Source: Polaribacter cellanae
GTDB lineage: Bacteria > Bacteroidota > Bacteroidia > Flavobacteriales > Flavobacteriaceae
Length of the DNA: 64,000 bases
Assembly: GCF_017569185.1 (NCBI RefSeq)
Contig: NZ_CP071869.1
Coordinates: 620,001 to 684,000, forward strand
Direction: 5' to 3'
Each line of letters begins with the position of its first letter. The stretch's first letter is position 1. Positions 1-10,284 of the stretch are shown here, one piece after another. Made by a program: the position numbers and the translations under genes. The notes beneath the pieces were generated by a model, which was given only the letters and a program-made list of their open reading frames with translations, ran no database searches and was not told the origin of the DNA.

Positions 1-1834
1 CATTTACATATAACTTTAAACTATTTGTAGCATTATTATAAAATGCCATAATGTGTGTCCATTTGTCTATAATATTTGCTGGTACAAGTTGATTGGTAAC
101 TTCTATAAAACCATTATTTGTTGTTTCTATTCCAAAACGTAACTTAACATTACTATTGCTTGCATCAGAATTATCAAAAATTAGCATAATTCTTCCTTGA
201 ACACTACCATCTGCATCGTTTTCTTTTCGATAGATATCTGACCAATTCTGATTTAAAATTTGATTGCTGGGTTTTACCCACGTGTCTATTGTAATTCCGT
301 CTGAAAAAGTGAACGAATTATCATTTGGAATTTCTACGTAATCGTCAGTTCCATCAAAATTCAATGCATAACTTTTCGGAATTCCTGCAAATACTTGGTA
401 ATTCATAGATTTAGAAACAACACCAGTTTGAAAATTAAGGGCACTATTTGTGCCTTCTTGGGTGTTTCCAATAAATTTTTTAGTAGTATTATTTCTTAAA
501 ATATATTTGTAATCTGTTTCCGAATTTTGCAATGTTACTGTATTGTCTTGTGGACAATTTATTGCTGAAGCTCCAGATAAAGTTTGTGTTTGTACTGTTC
601 CGTTTTTTGTAGTTACTGTAAATGTACTTTGTTGGCTATTACTACTGGCATCTGTTGCAGTAACCGTAATTACAGTATCTGTTAATGTGTTTATAACAGT
701 TCCTGCAACTGGGCTTTGGGTTAATACAGGCGAAACATCACAATTATCTGCAACTGTAAAAAGGTGGGTATAATCTGGAACCACAAAATTGTTAGAAGCA
801 TTAAAATAACCTACTTGATTTGGTATAGTTGATAAAGTTGGCGCTTTATTATCTGTACCTGTACAACCTGTAACTTCTAATGTGATGTCTTTTGCGTTAT
901 ATGCAACATTCCACGTATTTGTTGTGGGTAAATTTAAAGTACCAAACTTACCTGTGCTTCCATTGTGTGTAATTATTTTAAATTTTTCACCAACATTAGG
1001 TTTGTAATTTAATGATACATATAATTGATTATTGTTTAAATTTATAGTGTTACCAACTACTAATTTATCAAAATTATCTGCACTAATTATATGGAAATAG
1101 CTTTTGGTATTATTTTGAAAAGACAAATTTTTATTGAAAGTAGCTGTACCAATTGCATCTACACCCATTTCTAATTTCATATTCCTTTTTATGGTAAAAT
1201 CATTTAAAAAAACACCCGCATTTTTAATGGTACCAGTTCCCGTAAAAGAAGAAAGATTGTTTGGTATGTTAACGCCACTATAGATATTCCAAGTACCATC
1301 TAAAAGTAATTCTCCAGTAAATTGTTTAATTGTAGCAGAAGGGTAAAAATTTAATGTACTACTAGATCTTATACTCAATCTTCCTGTTGAGTTATTAAAA
1401 AGCTCACCTAAAACATTTAAAGATCGATTGCAATCTATTATTCCATTATTTATTAGGTGTCCTCCATTATTTAACCTAGTTTTATTAAAATTACGTATTT
1501 GACCATATTGACTAATTGTAAGTTGCCCATCTATTTGAATATTGTCAGTATTTAAATCAGCTCCTCTAACAACATTAGGAGCACAGGTATTTACACTGCA
1601 ATTAACTCCTGTTATTAAAACATTATCATCTATATCAATAAAACGTGTCTTTTTAATACTCCTAGGCTTTTTATTTCCAACCCAGTTGAACAAGTCAGAA
1701 TAAAGATAAACAAATAGAGGAGAAGTAGAACTAGGAGAACTAACGGACGAATGCTCTTTAAAAGTATGTGTGTATTGTGCGCACAATACATTACTAAAAA
1801 AAAGAAGTATAAAAAGAAGAAGTATTTTTTTCAC
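1..1834 (-). CDS. Large secreted cell-surface protein with HYR and LamG-like domains (partial, continues past the left edge)
   Basis: The reading frame is open over the whole stretch and starts with GTG at 1834. The first residues are a Lys-Lys followed by a hydrophobic Leu/Phe-rich stretch ending in an Ala-Gln cleavage site, so the protein is exported. After about 300 residues of beta-rich, repeat-like sequence comes a HYR/immunoglobulin-like domain (DNCDVSPVLTQSP, then TVITVTATDASSN), followed by a concanavalin/LamG-like domain (FDGTDDYVEIPND, ITIDTWVKPSNQ). Proteins of this build in Flavobacteriaceae usually carry a type IX secretion C-terminal sorting domain and act as adhesins or surface proteins. 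The C-terminus is outside the window, so that is inference. GTG was chosen because no ATG lies upstream of the signal peptide in frame. Confidence 0.8.
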   Translation of the reverse strand, partial: MKKILLLFILLFFSNVLCAQYTHTFKEHSSVSSPSSTSPLFVYLYSDLFNWVGNKKPRSIKKTRFIDIDDNVLITGVNCSVNTCAPNVVRGADLNTDNIQIDGQLTISQYGQIRNFNKTRLNNGGHLINNGIIDCNRSLNVLGELFNNSTGRLSIRSSSTLNFYPSATIKQFTGELLLDGTWNIYSGVNIPNNLSSFTGTGTIKNAGVFLNDFTIKRNMKLEMGVDAIGTATFNKNLSFQNNTKSYFHIISADNFDKLVVGNTINLNNNQLYVSLNYKPNVGEKFKIITHNGSTGKFGTLNLPTTNTWNVAYNAKDITLEVTGCTGTDNKAPTLSTIPNQVGYFNASNNFVVPDYTHLFTVADNCDVSPVLTQSPVAGTVINTLTDTVITVTATDASSNSQQSTFTVTTKNGTVQTQTLSGASAINCPQDNTVTLQNSETDYKYILRNNTTKKFIGNTQEGTNSALNFQTGVVSKSMNYQVFAGIPKSYALNFDGTDDYVEIPNDNSFTFSDGITIDTWVKPSNQILNQNWSDIYRKENDADGSVQGRIMLIFDNSDASNSNVKLRFGIETTNNGFIEVTNQLVPANIIDKWTHIMAFYNNATNSLKLYVN

Positions 1835-1944
1835 TCTTGTTAATTTTTATAAAAATAGATACTTCAAAAATAATACAAAAGCACGAGAAAATATTTTACA
1901 AATGGGTAGTAAATGGGTAGTTTTTATAGGTAAAACTACGTGTT

Positions 1945-3273
1945 TTATAAAGAAATGGCTATATTTTGTGCTTCTCGCCTACTTTTTATGTTTAGCTTGT
2001 CGTAAATATTTTTTACATGGTATTTTACAGTATTTACAGAAATATTAAGTTGTTCTGCAATTTCTTTATTTGTTTTTCCTTCGGATATTAAGTGTAAAAT
2101 TTTTTGCTCTCTTGCACTTAAATTAGCCTCCATTAAAATGGATACTGGACTTTCTGAAGTCTTTTTTAATTCTTCTGATAAACTTTTAATTTCTTTGGAA
2201 TACAAAACAATTTCTTCTCGCATTTTGGTATTTTCTACCTGCAAAGTTTTCATCCTGTAAATTACCGCAAAAGACAATAAAACCATCTCGAAAAAACCAC
2301 CAAATTTTAATTGATTGATTGTTATTAAAACAGGAATTCCTAATAATTTAGTTACATAAAAACTAATTCCTAACACCAAAATAAAGAAATATGCTACTAC
2401 AAATACTTTGGTAAATAAGTTTTTTTTAAACAGTATTAGTGCAACTGTCCAATAATAAATTAGTGTTGTAAACACAAACAATTCCATAATAACGTAGTAA
2501 ACATGGTTATCTGTTATTAAGAAAGTGCATCCGAAAAGTAGCACAAAGCCGCATAAAACCAACACGAAATGTTTAGATTTTGGGTAATAATTATCTAATT
2601 GTAAATAGCTACTTGCAAATAACATAGAGAAAACAACTACCAAAAAGTGATTAAAAACCTCAATACTATTTATTATTTTTTGAGAAACTTCATACAATAG
2701 AAATATGCCATCACTAATCAAAAAACCCAAACTAATCATCATTAAAAATAGTGCATAGTATAAAAAGGTAACTTCTTTAAAATTAATGTAGTAAAAAAGG
2801 TTGATAAGTATAATTACAAATGCAAATCCGTAATAAAAACCTATAAATAGAAAACTTCCTTTTTCCTTTTTTAAAAATACGGATGTTTTTTGAACTTCAA
2901 TAGGAATAAGCGCTTCTCTTGTCGCGGTTACTTTTATATAAATTGTTGCATTGCTTTCTGTTTGAAACGTTAGAAATCGCTCCTTTTCTATAGGATTTAC
3001 GGTTTTATTTCCTTGATATAATTTTGCTTTGTAAATTCTATAATTAGGGATTTGAATTGTGTTTTTTTTTGATGATAGATTAGAAATTCGAAACCAATAC
3101 ACACCATTATTTAATCCGTTATTAATTGGTTTTTCATATTTTTTGAAATCGGCATTTTTAATGCTTTCTAAGGTAAATGCTTCTTTCGAATCTTGAATGT
3201 ATGAAATAGTTGTTTGCGAAAAGCCAGTTCCAAACCAAAGAAATGCAATAAAAAAGAGTAATTGTTTTTTCAT
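1945..3273 (-). CDS. 7TMR-DISM membrane sensor with C-terminal LuxR-type DNA-binding domain
   Basis: About 442 residues. It has a signal peptide (MKKQLLFFIAFLWFGTGFSQ), an extracytoplasmic beta-rich domain of the 7TMR-DISM extracellular type (residues about 25-145), seven hydrophobic helices (about 150-345), a short coiled coil, and a LuxR-family helix-turn-helix at the end (LSAREQKILHLISEGKTNKEIAE...VKYHVKNIYDKL). It probably senses a ligand outside and binds DNA directly from the membrane. An in-frame ATG at 3351 would give a longer protein, but that lies inside the upstream DUF2834 gene and would bury the signal peptide, so I place the start at 3273. The target genes are unknown. Confidence 0.85.
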   Translation of the reverse strand: MKKQLLFFIAFLWFGTGFSQTTISYIQDSKEAFTLESIKNADFKKYEKPINNGLNNGVYWFRISNLSSKKNTIQIPNYRIYKAKLYQGNKTVNPIEKERFLTFQTESNATIYIKVTATREALIPIEVQKTSVFLKKEKGSFLFIGFYYGFAFVIILINLFYYINFKEVTFLYYALFLMMISLGFLISDGIFLLYEVSQKIINSIEVFNHFLVVVFSMLFASSYLQLDNYYPKSKHFVLVLCGFVLLFGCTFLITDNHVYYVIMELFVFTTLIYYWTVALILFKKNLFTKVFVVAYFFILVLGISFYVTKLLGIPVLITINQLKFGGFFEMVLLSFAVIYRMKTLQVENTKMREEIVLYSKEIKSLSEELKKTSESPVSILMEANLSAREQKILHLISEGKTNKEIAEQLNISVNTVKYHVKNIYDKLNIKSRREAQNIAISL

Positions 3274-3319
3274 TAATAACGATATCGAAAAAATGATAGT
3301 TAAAGGTACTGATAAAATA

Positions 3320-3655
3320 TTAAGTAGCTTTTTCAAGTTTTTCCAAAGCATCCGCTCTTAGATATAAAAACAACGGAAGCGTAAATGCAATGGCAATTAA
3401 AAAAGTAAGCGGAATTAAAAGCCACCAAAACCTAATTTTAAGTTTGATAGATTCTGGAATCATAAACACAAAAAAAGTTAGCACAACAACAGTTAAATCT
3501 GCACCAAAAGATTTACCCGCAAAATTGACTTGTGCATCTTGCATAAAATTGAAGAAAGTAGGGCTTTCCGCAGTTTTAAACCATTGGATATTATAATACC
3601 AAGTATAACAAATTCCTAAAGCAGATAATGCTAAATAAAGGTGTTTGAGTTTCAT
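3320..3655 (-). CDS. DUF2834 family small membrane protein
   Basis: 111 residues with three hydrophobic segments (about 4-20, 50-70 and 75-100) and the Trp/Tyr-rich first helix typical of DUF2834 proteins (LGICYTWYYNIQWF). Its function is not known. It overlaps by ATGA with a 37-residue ORF upstream and lies just before the 7TMR-DISM/LuxR gene, so the three may form one transcript. Confidence 0.75.
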   Translation of the reverse strand: MKLKHLYLALSALGICYTWYYNIQWFKTAESPTFFNFMQDAQVNFAGKSFGADLTVVVLTFFVFMIPESIKLKIRFWWLLIPLTFLIAIAFTLPLFLYLRADALEKLEKAT

Positions 3656-3765
3656 TTATTTTGATTTAACAAAGACTTTGATTCTTCTAAAATTTCTTCT
3701 TTTGTTAGATTTGTGAATCCGCTTTTTTCTGCTTTTTCTATTTTAGAGATTATTAATTCATTCAT
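3652..3765 (-). CDS. Small hypothetical protein (37 aa) translationally coupled to the DUF2834 gene
   Basis: A 37-codon frame starting MNELIISKIEKAEKSGF with an ATG after an A/T-rich stretch. Its TGA stop overlaps the ATG of the DUF2834 gene (ATGA), which is typical of translational coupling. The protein is charged and probably helical, with no membrane segment. It has the look of a small antitoxin-like N-terminal fragment, but I do not recognise a family. Confidence 0.4.
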   Translation of the reverse strand: MNELIISKIEKAEKSGFTNLTKEEILEESKSLLNQNK

Positions 3766-3836
3766 AAATTATACCTATAAAATTTTAAAAAAATTAAAAC
3801 TCAACTTTATTTTATGTTTTTCACATATTACCCACA

Positions 3837-3911
3837 CAGTTTGTCATTCCGTAAAATCTCTGAATATTTTTGCTACACTCTTATGTGAGACGATTCTAGC
3901 GTGACAAACTG
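3837..3911. repeat. Palindromic intergenic repeat (TGTCATTCCG type)
   Basis: The arms CAGTTTGTCA (3837-3846) and TGACAAACTG (3902-3911) are perfect inverted repeats. Inside are degenerate copies of the TGTCATTYCG...AATCTC motif that recurs at 15260, 15850, 16189 and 21377. It sits about 20 bp downstream of the parC stop codon and could also end transcription. Confidence 0.6.
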
Positions 3912-3931
3912 CGAAAACAGAAAATCAACTT

Positions 3932-6655
3932 CTAAAACAACTTCTGTTGTGTATCATCATCCGTATTTTCTTTTTTCTTCTGAATGGCTTTCTTTAAAAG
4001 TGCTTGTTTTTTATCCTCTTTATCAGCATCTTCTAAAACAGGTTTTTCTACAACAGGTACATCAATTGGTAATTTATCTTCAACTACTTCTTCATCAACC
4101 ACTTCTATTTCTTCTGTAGTTTCCTCCACTTCTTCTTCAAAAGATAAAGATTCTAATAAATTTACATTTTTAATTTTTTCTGTTGTTAGCTGGTTGCCTT
4201 GTGCTTTAATCCCCTTAACTGCAATAAACTCTTCAAAATTAACTTCTTCATTATCTAAACTTCTTTTAGAAAACTGCACTTCTGCAACAGGTCTATAATC
4301 TGTGGCAACAATTTCTAACTGACTTTTTGGATGGTCGGAAATAAATTCTTCTTCCTTTTCTGGAGTTTCAATTAAGAAACGTTTTACATAATAACGCTCT
4401 TTTTCACCATCATAATAAATCGCAGAAATCGGTTTGTTAGGTTTCCATTTTTCCAAGACAATCATATCATCCTCAAAATGCATTGTCAAATCTGGTTTAA
4501 CGGCTTTTGCTTTTCCACTTTGGGTAATGATTAACAACTTGTCTTCTGCTTTAAATTCTCCTAATAGCTCTCCTCTATCATCTACATTTAAACGTTGTAC
4601 AGCATCATCAAACCAAATTTTACGTGGTTTTAAAGTAGAAACGCCTTCCGATTTAAAATCGACACTTTTTATAGCATATTTTGTAATTCTATTACCACGA
4701 ACGGCTCTTCCTTTTACTGCTAAATCTGCAAAATCAATATCCCATTTCAGCTTTTTAACGCTTCCTACAGAACGCAGATTAATAGTTACTACTTCTGCTT
4801 CTCCATTTGGATTGGCAGAAAAATAATGTACCAAAGATTTTTTATTTCCATTGGTTAAATCGTATTCTTTATCTCGAGTTACAGAAGTTACATTAAAACG
4901 TTTCATGTAAGAAGGACCTTTTAAACCATCTCTATACATATAATTGTACACTGTTCGTTTGTCTTTTTTCTTAAAAACGGCAACGTGAATAATGTCTTTT
5001 CCCACAAAGGTTTTCGCATCTACTTTTGTCACCATCATACCACCATCTTTTCTAAAGATAATAATATCATCTATATCGGAACAATCGCAAACAAACTCGT
5101 CTCTTTTTAATGAAGTTCCAATAAAACCTTCTGCCCTATTTACATAGAGTTTTGCATTGTTCATTGCCACTTTAGAGGCTACAATGTCATCAAAAATTCG
5201 AATCTCTGTTTTGCGCTCTTTTCCTTTTCCATAGGTTTCTTTTAAACGCTTAAAATAGTCGATTGCAAATTCTATCAAATTGGCCAAATGACCTTTTACA
5301 GTAGCTATTTTATCTTCTAAACTTTCAATAAACTGCTTGGCTTTGTCAATATCAAACTTCGAAATTTTCTTAATTCGTATTTCCGTTAAACGTGTAATAT
5401 CATCAACAGTTATGGCACGTTTTAAATGTTTTATATGAGGTTTTAAACCTTTGTCAATCGCTTCAATAACGCCTTCCCAAGTTTCTTCCTCTTCAATATC
5501 TCGATAAATTCTATTTTCAATAAAAATTCTTTCCAAAGAAGAAAAATGCCACTGTTCTTCCAACTCATTTAACTGAATTTCTAATTCTTTTTTCAGCAAT
5601 TCAACCGTTAAATCTGTGGAATGTTTTAACAATTCCGAAACTCCTAAAAAAACAGGTTTATTATTTTCAATCGTACAACATAAAGGCGAAATGGAAGTTT
5701 CACAATTGGTAAAAGCGTACAAAGCATCAATACTTTTATCTGGTGAAACATTTGGCGGTAAATGCACTAAAATTTCTACTTCTGCTGCAGTATTGTCTTC
5801 AATTTTTTTAATTTTTATTTTCCCTTTTTCATTGGCTTTAATAATACTATCAATTAAAGATGAAGTTGTGGTGCCAAAAGGAATCTCGCTAATTATAAGC
5901 GTTTTCTTATCTAATTGCGCAATTTTTGCACGAACTCTTACTTTTCCTCCACGTTTTCCGTCTTTATAATTGGTAAAATCTGCAATTCCACCCGTTAAAA
6001 AATCGGGAACAATTTTAAAACTTCTTCCTTTTAAATATTTTATAGAAGCATCAATCAATTCAATAAAATTATGAGGCAATATTTTGGTTGATAACCCAAC
6101 TGCAATTCCTTCTGCTCCTTGTGCCAACAAAAGCGGAAATTTTACAGGCAAATCTATCGGTTCTTTTCGTCTTCCATCGTAAGACATTTTCCAATCTGTC
6201 GTTTTCGGATTAAAAACAACATCCAACGCAAATTTAGACAAACGTGCCTCAATATATCTAGAGGCTGCAGCTCTGTCTCCTGTGAGAATATTTCCCCAGT
6301 TTCCTTGCATGTCAATCAGCAATTCTTTCTGACCAATTTGCACCATTGCATCCGCAATAGAAGCATCTCCATGAGGATGATATTGCATGGTATGCCCAAC
6401 AATATTCGCTACTTTATTGTAACGTCCATCGTCTAAATCTTTCATAGAATGCATAATTCTACGTTGCACAGGCTTTAAACCGTCTTCCAAAGAAGGCACT
6501 GCTCTTTCTAAAATTACATACGAAGCATAATCTAAAAACCACTCTTTGTACATTCCTGTAACCTTGGTAATGGTTTCTTCTTGAGACGATTCTAACTCCT
6601 CATTTTGGTTCATTAATTCTTCTTCGTGTTCGTTTTCATTTATTTCTTCACTCAT
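3932..6655 (-). CDS. parC: DNA topoisomerase IV subunit A (ParC)
   Basis: 907 residues, a type IIA topoisomerase A subunit that cuts and rejoins DNA to separate daughter chromosomes. The winged-helix/CAP region (residues about 40-140) includes the catalytic arginine-tyrosine pair Arg133-Tyr134 (AASRYIEARL). A coiled coil lies near 330-450 and a beta-pinwheel-like C-terminal domain follows from about 500. I do not see a GyrA box (QRRGGKG), which favours topoisomerase IV over gyrase. The last 80 residues form a strongly acidic tail ending in a Lys-rich helix, probably disordered. It starts 3 bp after the parE stop, so the two subunits are co-transcribed. Confidence 0.95.
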   Translation of the reverse strand: MSEEINENEHEEELMNQNEELESSQEETITKVTGMYKEWFLDYASYVILERAVPSLEDGLKPVQRRIMHSMKDLDDGRYNKVANIVGHTMQYHPHGDASIADAMVQIGQKELLIDMQGNWGNILTGDRAAASRYIEARLSKFALDVVFNPKTTDWKMSYDGRRKEPIDLPVKFPLLLAQGAEGIAVGLSTKILPHNFIELIDASIKYLKGRSFKIVPDFLTGGIADFTNYKDGKRGGKVRVRAKIAQLDKKTLIISEIPFGTTTSSLIDSIIKANEKGKIKIKKIEDNTAAEVEILVHLPPNVSPDKSIDALYAFTNCETSISPLCCTIENNKPVFLGVSELLKHSTDLTVELLKKELEIQLNELEEQWHFSSLERIFIENRIYRDIEEEETWEGVIEAIDKGLKPHIKHLKRAITVDDITRLTEIRIKKISKFDIDKAKQFIESLEDKIATVKGHLANLIEFAIDYFKRLKETYGKGKERKTEIRIFDDIVASKVAMNNAKLYVNRAEGFIGTSLKRDEFVCDCSDIDDIIIFRKDGGMMVTKVDAKTFVGKDIIHVAVFKKKDKRTVYNYMYRDGLKGPSYMKRFNVTSVTRDKEYDLTNGNKKSLVHYFSANPNGEAEVVTINLRSVGSVKKLKWDIDFADLAVKGRAVRGNRITKYAIKSVDFKSEGVSTLKPRKIWFDDAVQRLNVDDRGELLGEFKAEDKLLIITQSGKAKAVKPDLTMHFEDDMIVLEKWKPNKPISAIYYDGEKERYYVKRFLIETPEKEEEFISDHPKSQLEIVATDYRPVAEVQFSKRSLDNEEVNFEEFIAVKGIKAQGNQLTTEKIKNVNLLESLSFEEEVEETTEEIEVVDEEVVEDKLPIDVPVVEKPVLEDADKEDKKQALLKKAIQKKKENTDDDTQQKLF

Positions 6656-6658
6656 AAT

Positions 6659-8518
6659 CTAAACTTCATCTTCTACGTAATCCAACTCTACTTTTAGGTT
6701 GTTTATGATAAATTTTTGTCTGTCTGGTGTGTTTTTTCCCATATAAAACTGCAACATTTGCTCAATAGACATTTCTTTGTCTAACATTACTGGATCTAAA
6801 CGAATGTCATTTCCAATAAAATGGACAAATTCATTTGGCGAAATTTCACCCAAACCTTTAAATCGTGTTATTTCTGGTTTTCCTCTTAATTTCTCTATTG
6901 CTTCTCGTTTTTCCTCATCCGAATAACAATAAAAAGTTTCTTTTTTATTTCTAACTCTAAACAACGGAGTTTCTAAAATATATAAATGTCCTTCTTTTAT
7001 CAATTCAGGAAAAAACTGCAAGAAAAATGTAATTAATAATAGACGAATGTGCATTCCATCAACATCGGCATCTGTTGCAATTACAATATTGTTATAACGT
7101 AAATCTTCCAAACCATCTTCGATATTTAACGCAGCTTGTAAAAGATTAAATTCCTCGTTTTCATACACAATTTTCTTACTTAATCCGTAAGAATTTAAAG
7201 GTTTTCCTTTCAAACTAAAAACAGCTTGTGTATTTACATTTCGAGATTTTGTAATCGAGCCAGAAGCAGAGTCTCCCTCTGTAATAAACAAAGTAGTTTC
7301 TAAATAATTTTCTTTTTTAATATCACCTAAATGAATTCTACAATCACGTAGTTTTTTGTTATGCAGACTCGCTTTTTTGGCTCTATCTCTTGCCAATTTT
7401 CGAATACCAGAAAGTTCTTTACGTTCTTTTTCTGCTTGCATAATTTTTTTCTGAAGTTTGTCTGCAACTTCAGTATTCTTATGCAGGTAATTGTCTAATT
7501 TTGTTTTTAGAAAATCGTTTATATAGGTTCGAACCGTTGGTAAATCTCCACCCATATCTGTAGAACCTAACTTTGTCTTTGTCTGACTTTCAAAAACAGG
7601 TTCCATCACTTTTATGGCGATTGCAGAAATTATCGATTTTCGTATGTCAGAAGCTTCAAAATTCTTTCCGTAAAATTCACGAATGGTTTTTACAATGGCT
7701 TCTCTAAATGCAGATTGATGTGTTCCTCCTTGTGTGGTATGTTGCCCATTTACAAACGAATGGTACTCCTCGGAATATTGGGTTTTACTGTGTGTAATGG
7801 CAACTTCAATATCGTGTCCCTTCAAATGAATTATTGGATATAACATATCATCCTTGTTGTTATTATCTTCCAATAAATCTTTCAATCCGTTTTCAGAGAA
7901 ATACTTTTCTCCATTAAAAATTATGGTTAAACCTGGGTTTAAATACACATAATTCTTCAGCATTTTTGCTACATATTCATTTCTGAACTTGTATTTTTTA
8001 AAGATTTCTTCATCTGGTACAAATGAAACTTTCGTTCCTTTTCTTCTTGAAGTTTCTTCTAAAAATTCCTGATTTTCTAAATTTCCTTGACTAAATTCTG
8101 CAGAAGCAGATTTTCCTTCTCGAGAAGATTCTACTCTAAAAAAAGAAGATAATGCGTTTACCGCTTTTGTACCAACTCCATTTAAACCCACCGATTTTTT
8201 AAAGGCTTTCGAGTCGTATTTCCCACCAGTATTCATCTTGGAAACTACATCCACTACTTTTCCTAATGGAATTCCACGACCATAATCTCGAACTGTAACT
8301 TTACTTCCATGGATGGAAATTTCAATAGTTTTTCCAGCTCCCATTACATATTCGTCAATGGAATTGTCTAAAACTTCCTTTACCAAAATATAAATTCCAT
8401 CGTCTGCAGAAGAGCCATCTCCTAATTTTCCAATGTACATTCCTGGACGCATTCTAATATGCTCTTTCCAATCTAAAGACCTGATATTATCTTCTGTATA
8501 TTTTGTTTCTTGACTCAT
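6659..8518 (-). CDS. parE: DNA topoisomerase IV subunit B (ParE)
   Basis: 619 residues, the ATPase subunit. The GHKL fold is clear: EVLDNSIDE (near residues 48-56, Glu and Asn binding Mg-ATP), the glycine motif DYGRGIPLG (about 75-85) and [14 protein letters not shown] (about 110-125). The TOPRIM domain has TEGDSASG (near 415) and [10 protein letters not shown] (near 500), the metal-binding acidic residues. The length fits ParE rather than the longer GyrB. It is the first gene of the parE-parC operon. Confidence 0.95.
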   Translation of the reverse strand: MSQETKYTEDNIRSLDWKEHIRMRPGMYIGKLGDGSSADDGIYILVKEVLDNSIDEYVMGAGKTIEISIHGSKVTVRDYGRGIPLGKVVDVVSKMNTGGKYDSKAFKKSVGLNGVGTKAVNALSSFFRVESSREGKSASAEFSQGNLENQEFLEETSRRKGTKVSFVPDEEIFKKYKFRNEYVAKMLKNYVYLNPGLTIIFNGEKYFSENGLKDLLEDNNNKDDMLYPIIHLKGHDIEVAITHSKTQYSEEYHSFVNGQHTTQGGTHQSAFREAIVKTIREFYGKNFEASDIRKSIISAIAIKVMEPVFESQTKTKLGSTDMGGDLPTVRTYINDFLKTKLDNYLHKNTEVADKLQKKIMQAEKERKELSGIRKLARDRAKKASLHNKKLRDCRIHLGDIKKENYLETTLFITEGDSASGSITKSRNVNTQAVFSLKGKPLNSYGLSKKIVYENEEFNLLQAALNIEDGLEDLRYNNIVIATDADVDGMHIRLLLITFFLQFFPELIKEGHLYILETPLFRVRNKKETFYCYSDEEKREAIEKLRGKPEITRFKGLGEISPNEFVHFIGNDIRLDPVMLDKEMSIEQMLQFYMGKNTPDRQKFIINNLKVELDYVEDEV

Positions 8519-8652
8519 AAAAATCTCTTACTACTGTTAGGTTTGAAGTACTCGTAAAAATAGGGTTTCACATTAAAAAATAAAACGAGTTTGCTAATTA
8601 GTTATCAACAGGATTTCAACGAAAATATAAGGTTGATTTTTGATAAAAAAAT

Positions 8653-8830
8653 GCCATGAATTCACGAATAAAATTTTTAAAAATATTTTGAATGAAGATT
8701 GTAAACGTAGTTTATCGAGAGGTTATATTACTTTCGTTTTTTTATGAGATCTCGACGAAGCCAGTCTTGAGCGAAATCGAAAGGCTCGACCTGACATTTG
8801 AATAAACATAAAAATTCGTGAATTCGTGGC
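8653..8830. repeat. Composite inverted-repeat element in the parE-lysA gap
   Basis: The ends are an inverted pair, GCCATGAATTCACGAAT (8653-8669) and ATTCGTGAATTCGTGGC (8814-8830), differing at one position. Within it (about 8745-8797) is a copy of a second repeat family, with TTGAGCGAAATCGAAAGG and ending CTGACA. The arm family also appears at 13057-13124 and 42039-42055, and the inner family at 10824-10893 and 18756-18829. The rest of the 8519-8952 gap holds no gene that I can see. Confidence 0.6.
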
Positions 8831-8921
8831 AAAAAAAAAGGATTTAATTCAACATAAAAATCACAATAAAAAACAATTTGTTATATTTTTAAACAAAAAC
8901 TAATTTATTAAACAATTTAGT

Positions 8922-8929
8922 TACTTTTG
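8922..8929 (+). promoter_or_regulatory. -7 box of the lysA promoter
   Basis: TACTTTTG matches the Bacteroidota -7 consensus TAnnTTTG. It lies 24 bp before the lysA GTG. No clear -33 TTTG is visible at the usual spacing. Confidence 0.5.
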
Positions 8930-8952
8930 AACCGAAATAAAAATATATTATT

Positions 8953-10197
8953 GTGGAAAGAACACAACTTTTAGAATTAGCAAATAAATACGGAAGTCCT
9001 TTATACGTTTACGATACAGATAAAATAGCATCGCAATACAAACGCCTAACTGGTGCTTTTAATTCTGTTAAGAGTTTAAAACTAAATTATGCTGTAAAGG
9101 CATTATCAAACGTAAATATTTTAAAATTTTTAACCAATTTAGGTGCTGGTTTAGATACAGTTTCTATTCAAGAAGTACACTTAAGTTTAACAACTGGAAT
9201 TGACCCAAAAAATATTATTTACACGCCAAATGGTGTTTCGCTTCAAGAAATTGAAGAAGTGGCAAAATTAGGAGTTCAAATTAATATTGATAATTTGTCT
9301 ATTTTAGAGTTATTTGGTCAGAAACATCCAGAAATTCCTGTTTGTGTTCGTATCAATCCACATATTATGGCTGGTGGAAATTCTAAAATTTCTGTAGGTC
9401 ATATCGATTCTAAATTCGGAATTTCAATCCATCAAGTTCCTCATATTAAAAGAGTTGTAGAAAATACAGGAATGAATATCAATGGAATTCACATGCACAC
9501 AGGGTCCGATATTTTAGATATCGATACTTTTTTACGTGCTTCTGAAATTTTATTTGATGTGGCTAAACAATTCAAAAACATCGATTTTATCGACTTTGGA
9601 AGTGGATTTAAAGTGCCTTATAAAGAAGGAGATATTTCTACGGATATAGAGCAATTAGGTGTACAATTATCAGAAAGATTTAATGAGTTTTGTACAGAAT
9701 ATGGAAAAGAAATTACCTTAATGTTCGAGCCAGGAAAGTTTTTGGTTTCGGAAGCAGGTTCTTTTTTAGCAAAAGTAAATGTTGTAAAACAAACAACTTC
9801 AACCGTTTTTGCACATGTAGATTCTGGCTTTAATCACTTGGTAAGACCCATGATGTACGATTCTTATCATCATATTACAAACATTTCTAACCCAACAGGA
9901 AAAGACCGTTATTACTCGGTTGTAGGTTATATTTGTGAAACAGATACGTTTGCTTCAAATAGAAGAATTTCAGAAATTTCTGAAGAAGATGTGTTGTGTT
10001 TCCACAATGCTGGAGCTTACTGTTTTTCGATGGCTTCTAACTACAATTCTCGTTATATTCCTGCAGAAGTAATGGTTGTGAATGGAAAAGAGTATTTAAT
10101 AAGAAAAAGACAAACAATGCAAGATATTTTACACAACCAAGTTGTGGTAGATTTTGCACCAAAAAACAAAACTAAAAAAGAGAAAGTTACCGCTTAA
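8953..10197 (+). CDS. lysA: Diaminopimelate decarboxylase (LysA)
   Basis: 414 residues. It is a PLP enzyme of the alanine racemase-fold group IV decarboxylases, making L-lysine from meso-diaminopimelate. The PLP lysine is Lys49 (NYAVKALSN). Further signs are the HMHTGSDI phosphate/PLP region (about residue 180), DFGSGFK in place of the glycine loop, EPGKFLVSEAG (the family's EPGR position), and the substrate-site Cys in YICETDTF with FHNAGAYCFSMAS near the C-terminus. The start codon is GTG; no upstream in-frame ATG is available. A strong hairpin terminator follows. Confidence 0.92.
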   Translation: MERTQLLELANKYGSPLYVYDTDKIASQYKRLTGAFNSVKSLKLNYAVKALSNVNILKFLTNLGAGLDTVSIQEVHLSLTTGIDPKNIIYTPNGVSLQEIEEVAKLGVQINIDNLSILELFGQKHPEIPVCVRINPHIMAGGNSKISVGHIDSKFGISIHQVPHIKRVVENTGMNINGIHMHTGSDILDIDTFLRASEILFDVAKQFKNIDFIDFGSGFKVPYKEGDISTDIEQLGVQLSERFNEFCTEYGKEITLMFEPGKFLVSEAGSFLAKVNVVKQTTSTVFAHVDSGFNHLVRPMMYDSYHHITNISNPTGKDRYYSVVGYICETDTFASNRRISEISEEDVLCFHNAGAYCFSMASNYNSRYIPAEVMVVNGKEYLIRKRQTMQDILHNQVVVDFAPKNKTKKEKVTA

Positions 10198-10220
10198 AAT
10201 CTTTAAAAATAAATTATTTT

Positions 10221-10266
10221 AGCCACAGAAACACAAAATACAAATTGTGCTTTTTGTGGCTTTTTC
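10221..10266 (+). terminator. Rho-independent terminator of lysA
   Basis: Long imperfect stem between AGCCACAGAAACACAA and TTGTGCTTTTTGTGGCT, followed by a T run. It lies 24 bp after the lysA stop and just before the GNAT gene, whose ATG is at 10285. Confidence 0.7.
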
Positions 10267-10284
10267 AATAATAAATTATATTCA

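Noticed and set aside
1770-2048. Plus-strand frame of 92 codons
   Set aside because: It spans the ends of two strong minus-strand genes and has no plausible domain.
8519-8952. Replication origin near parE/lysA
   Set aside because: No DnaA-box cluster or dnaA gene is seen; the structure there is explained by palindromic repeats.
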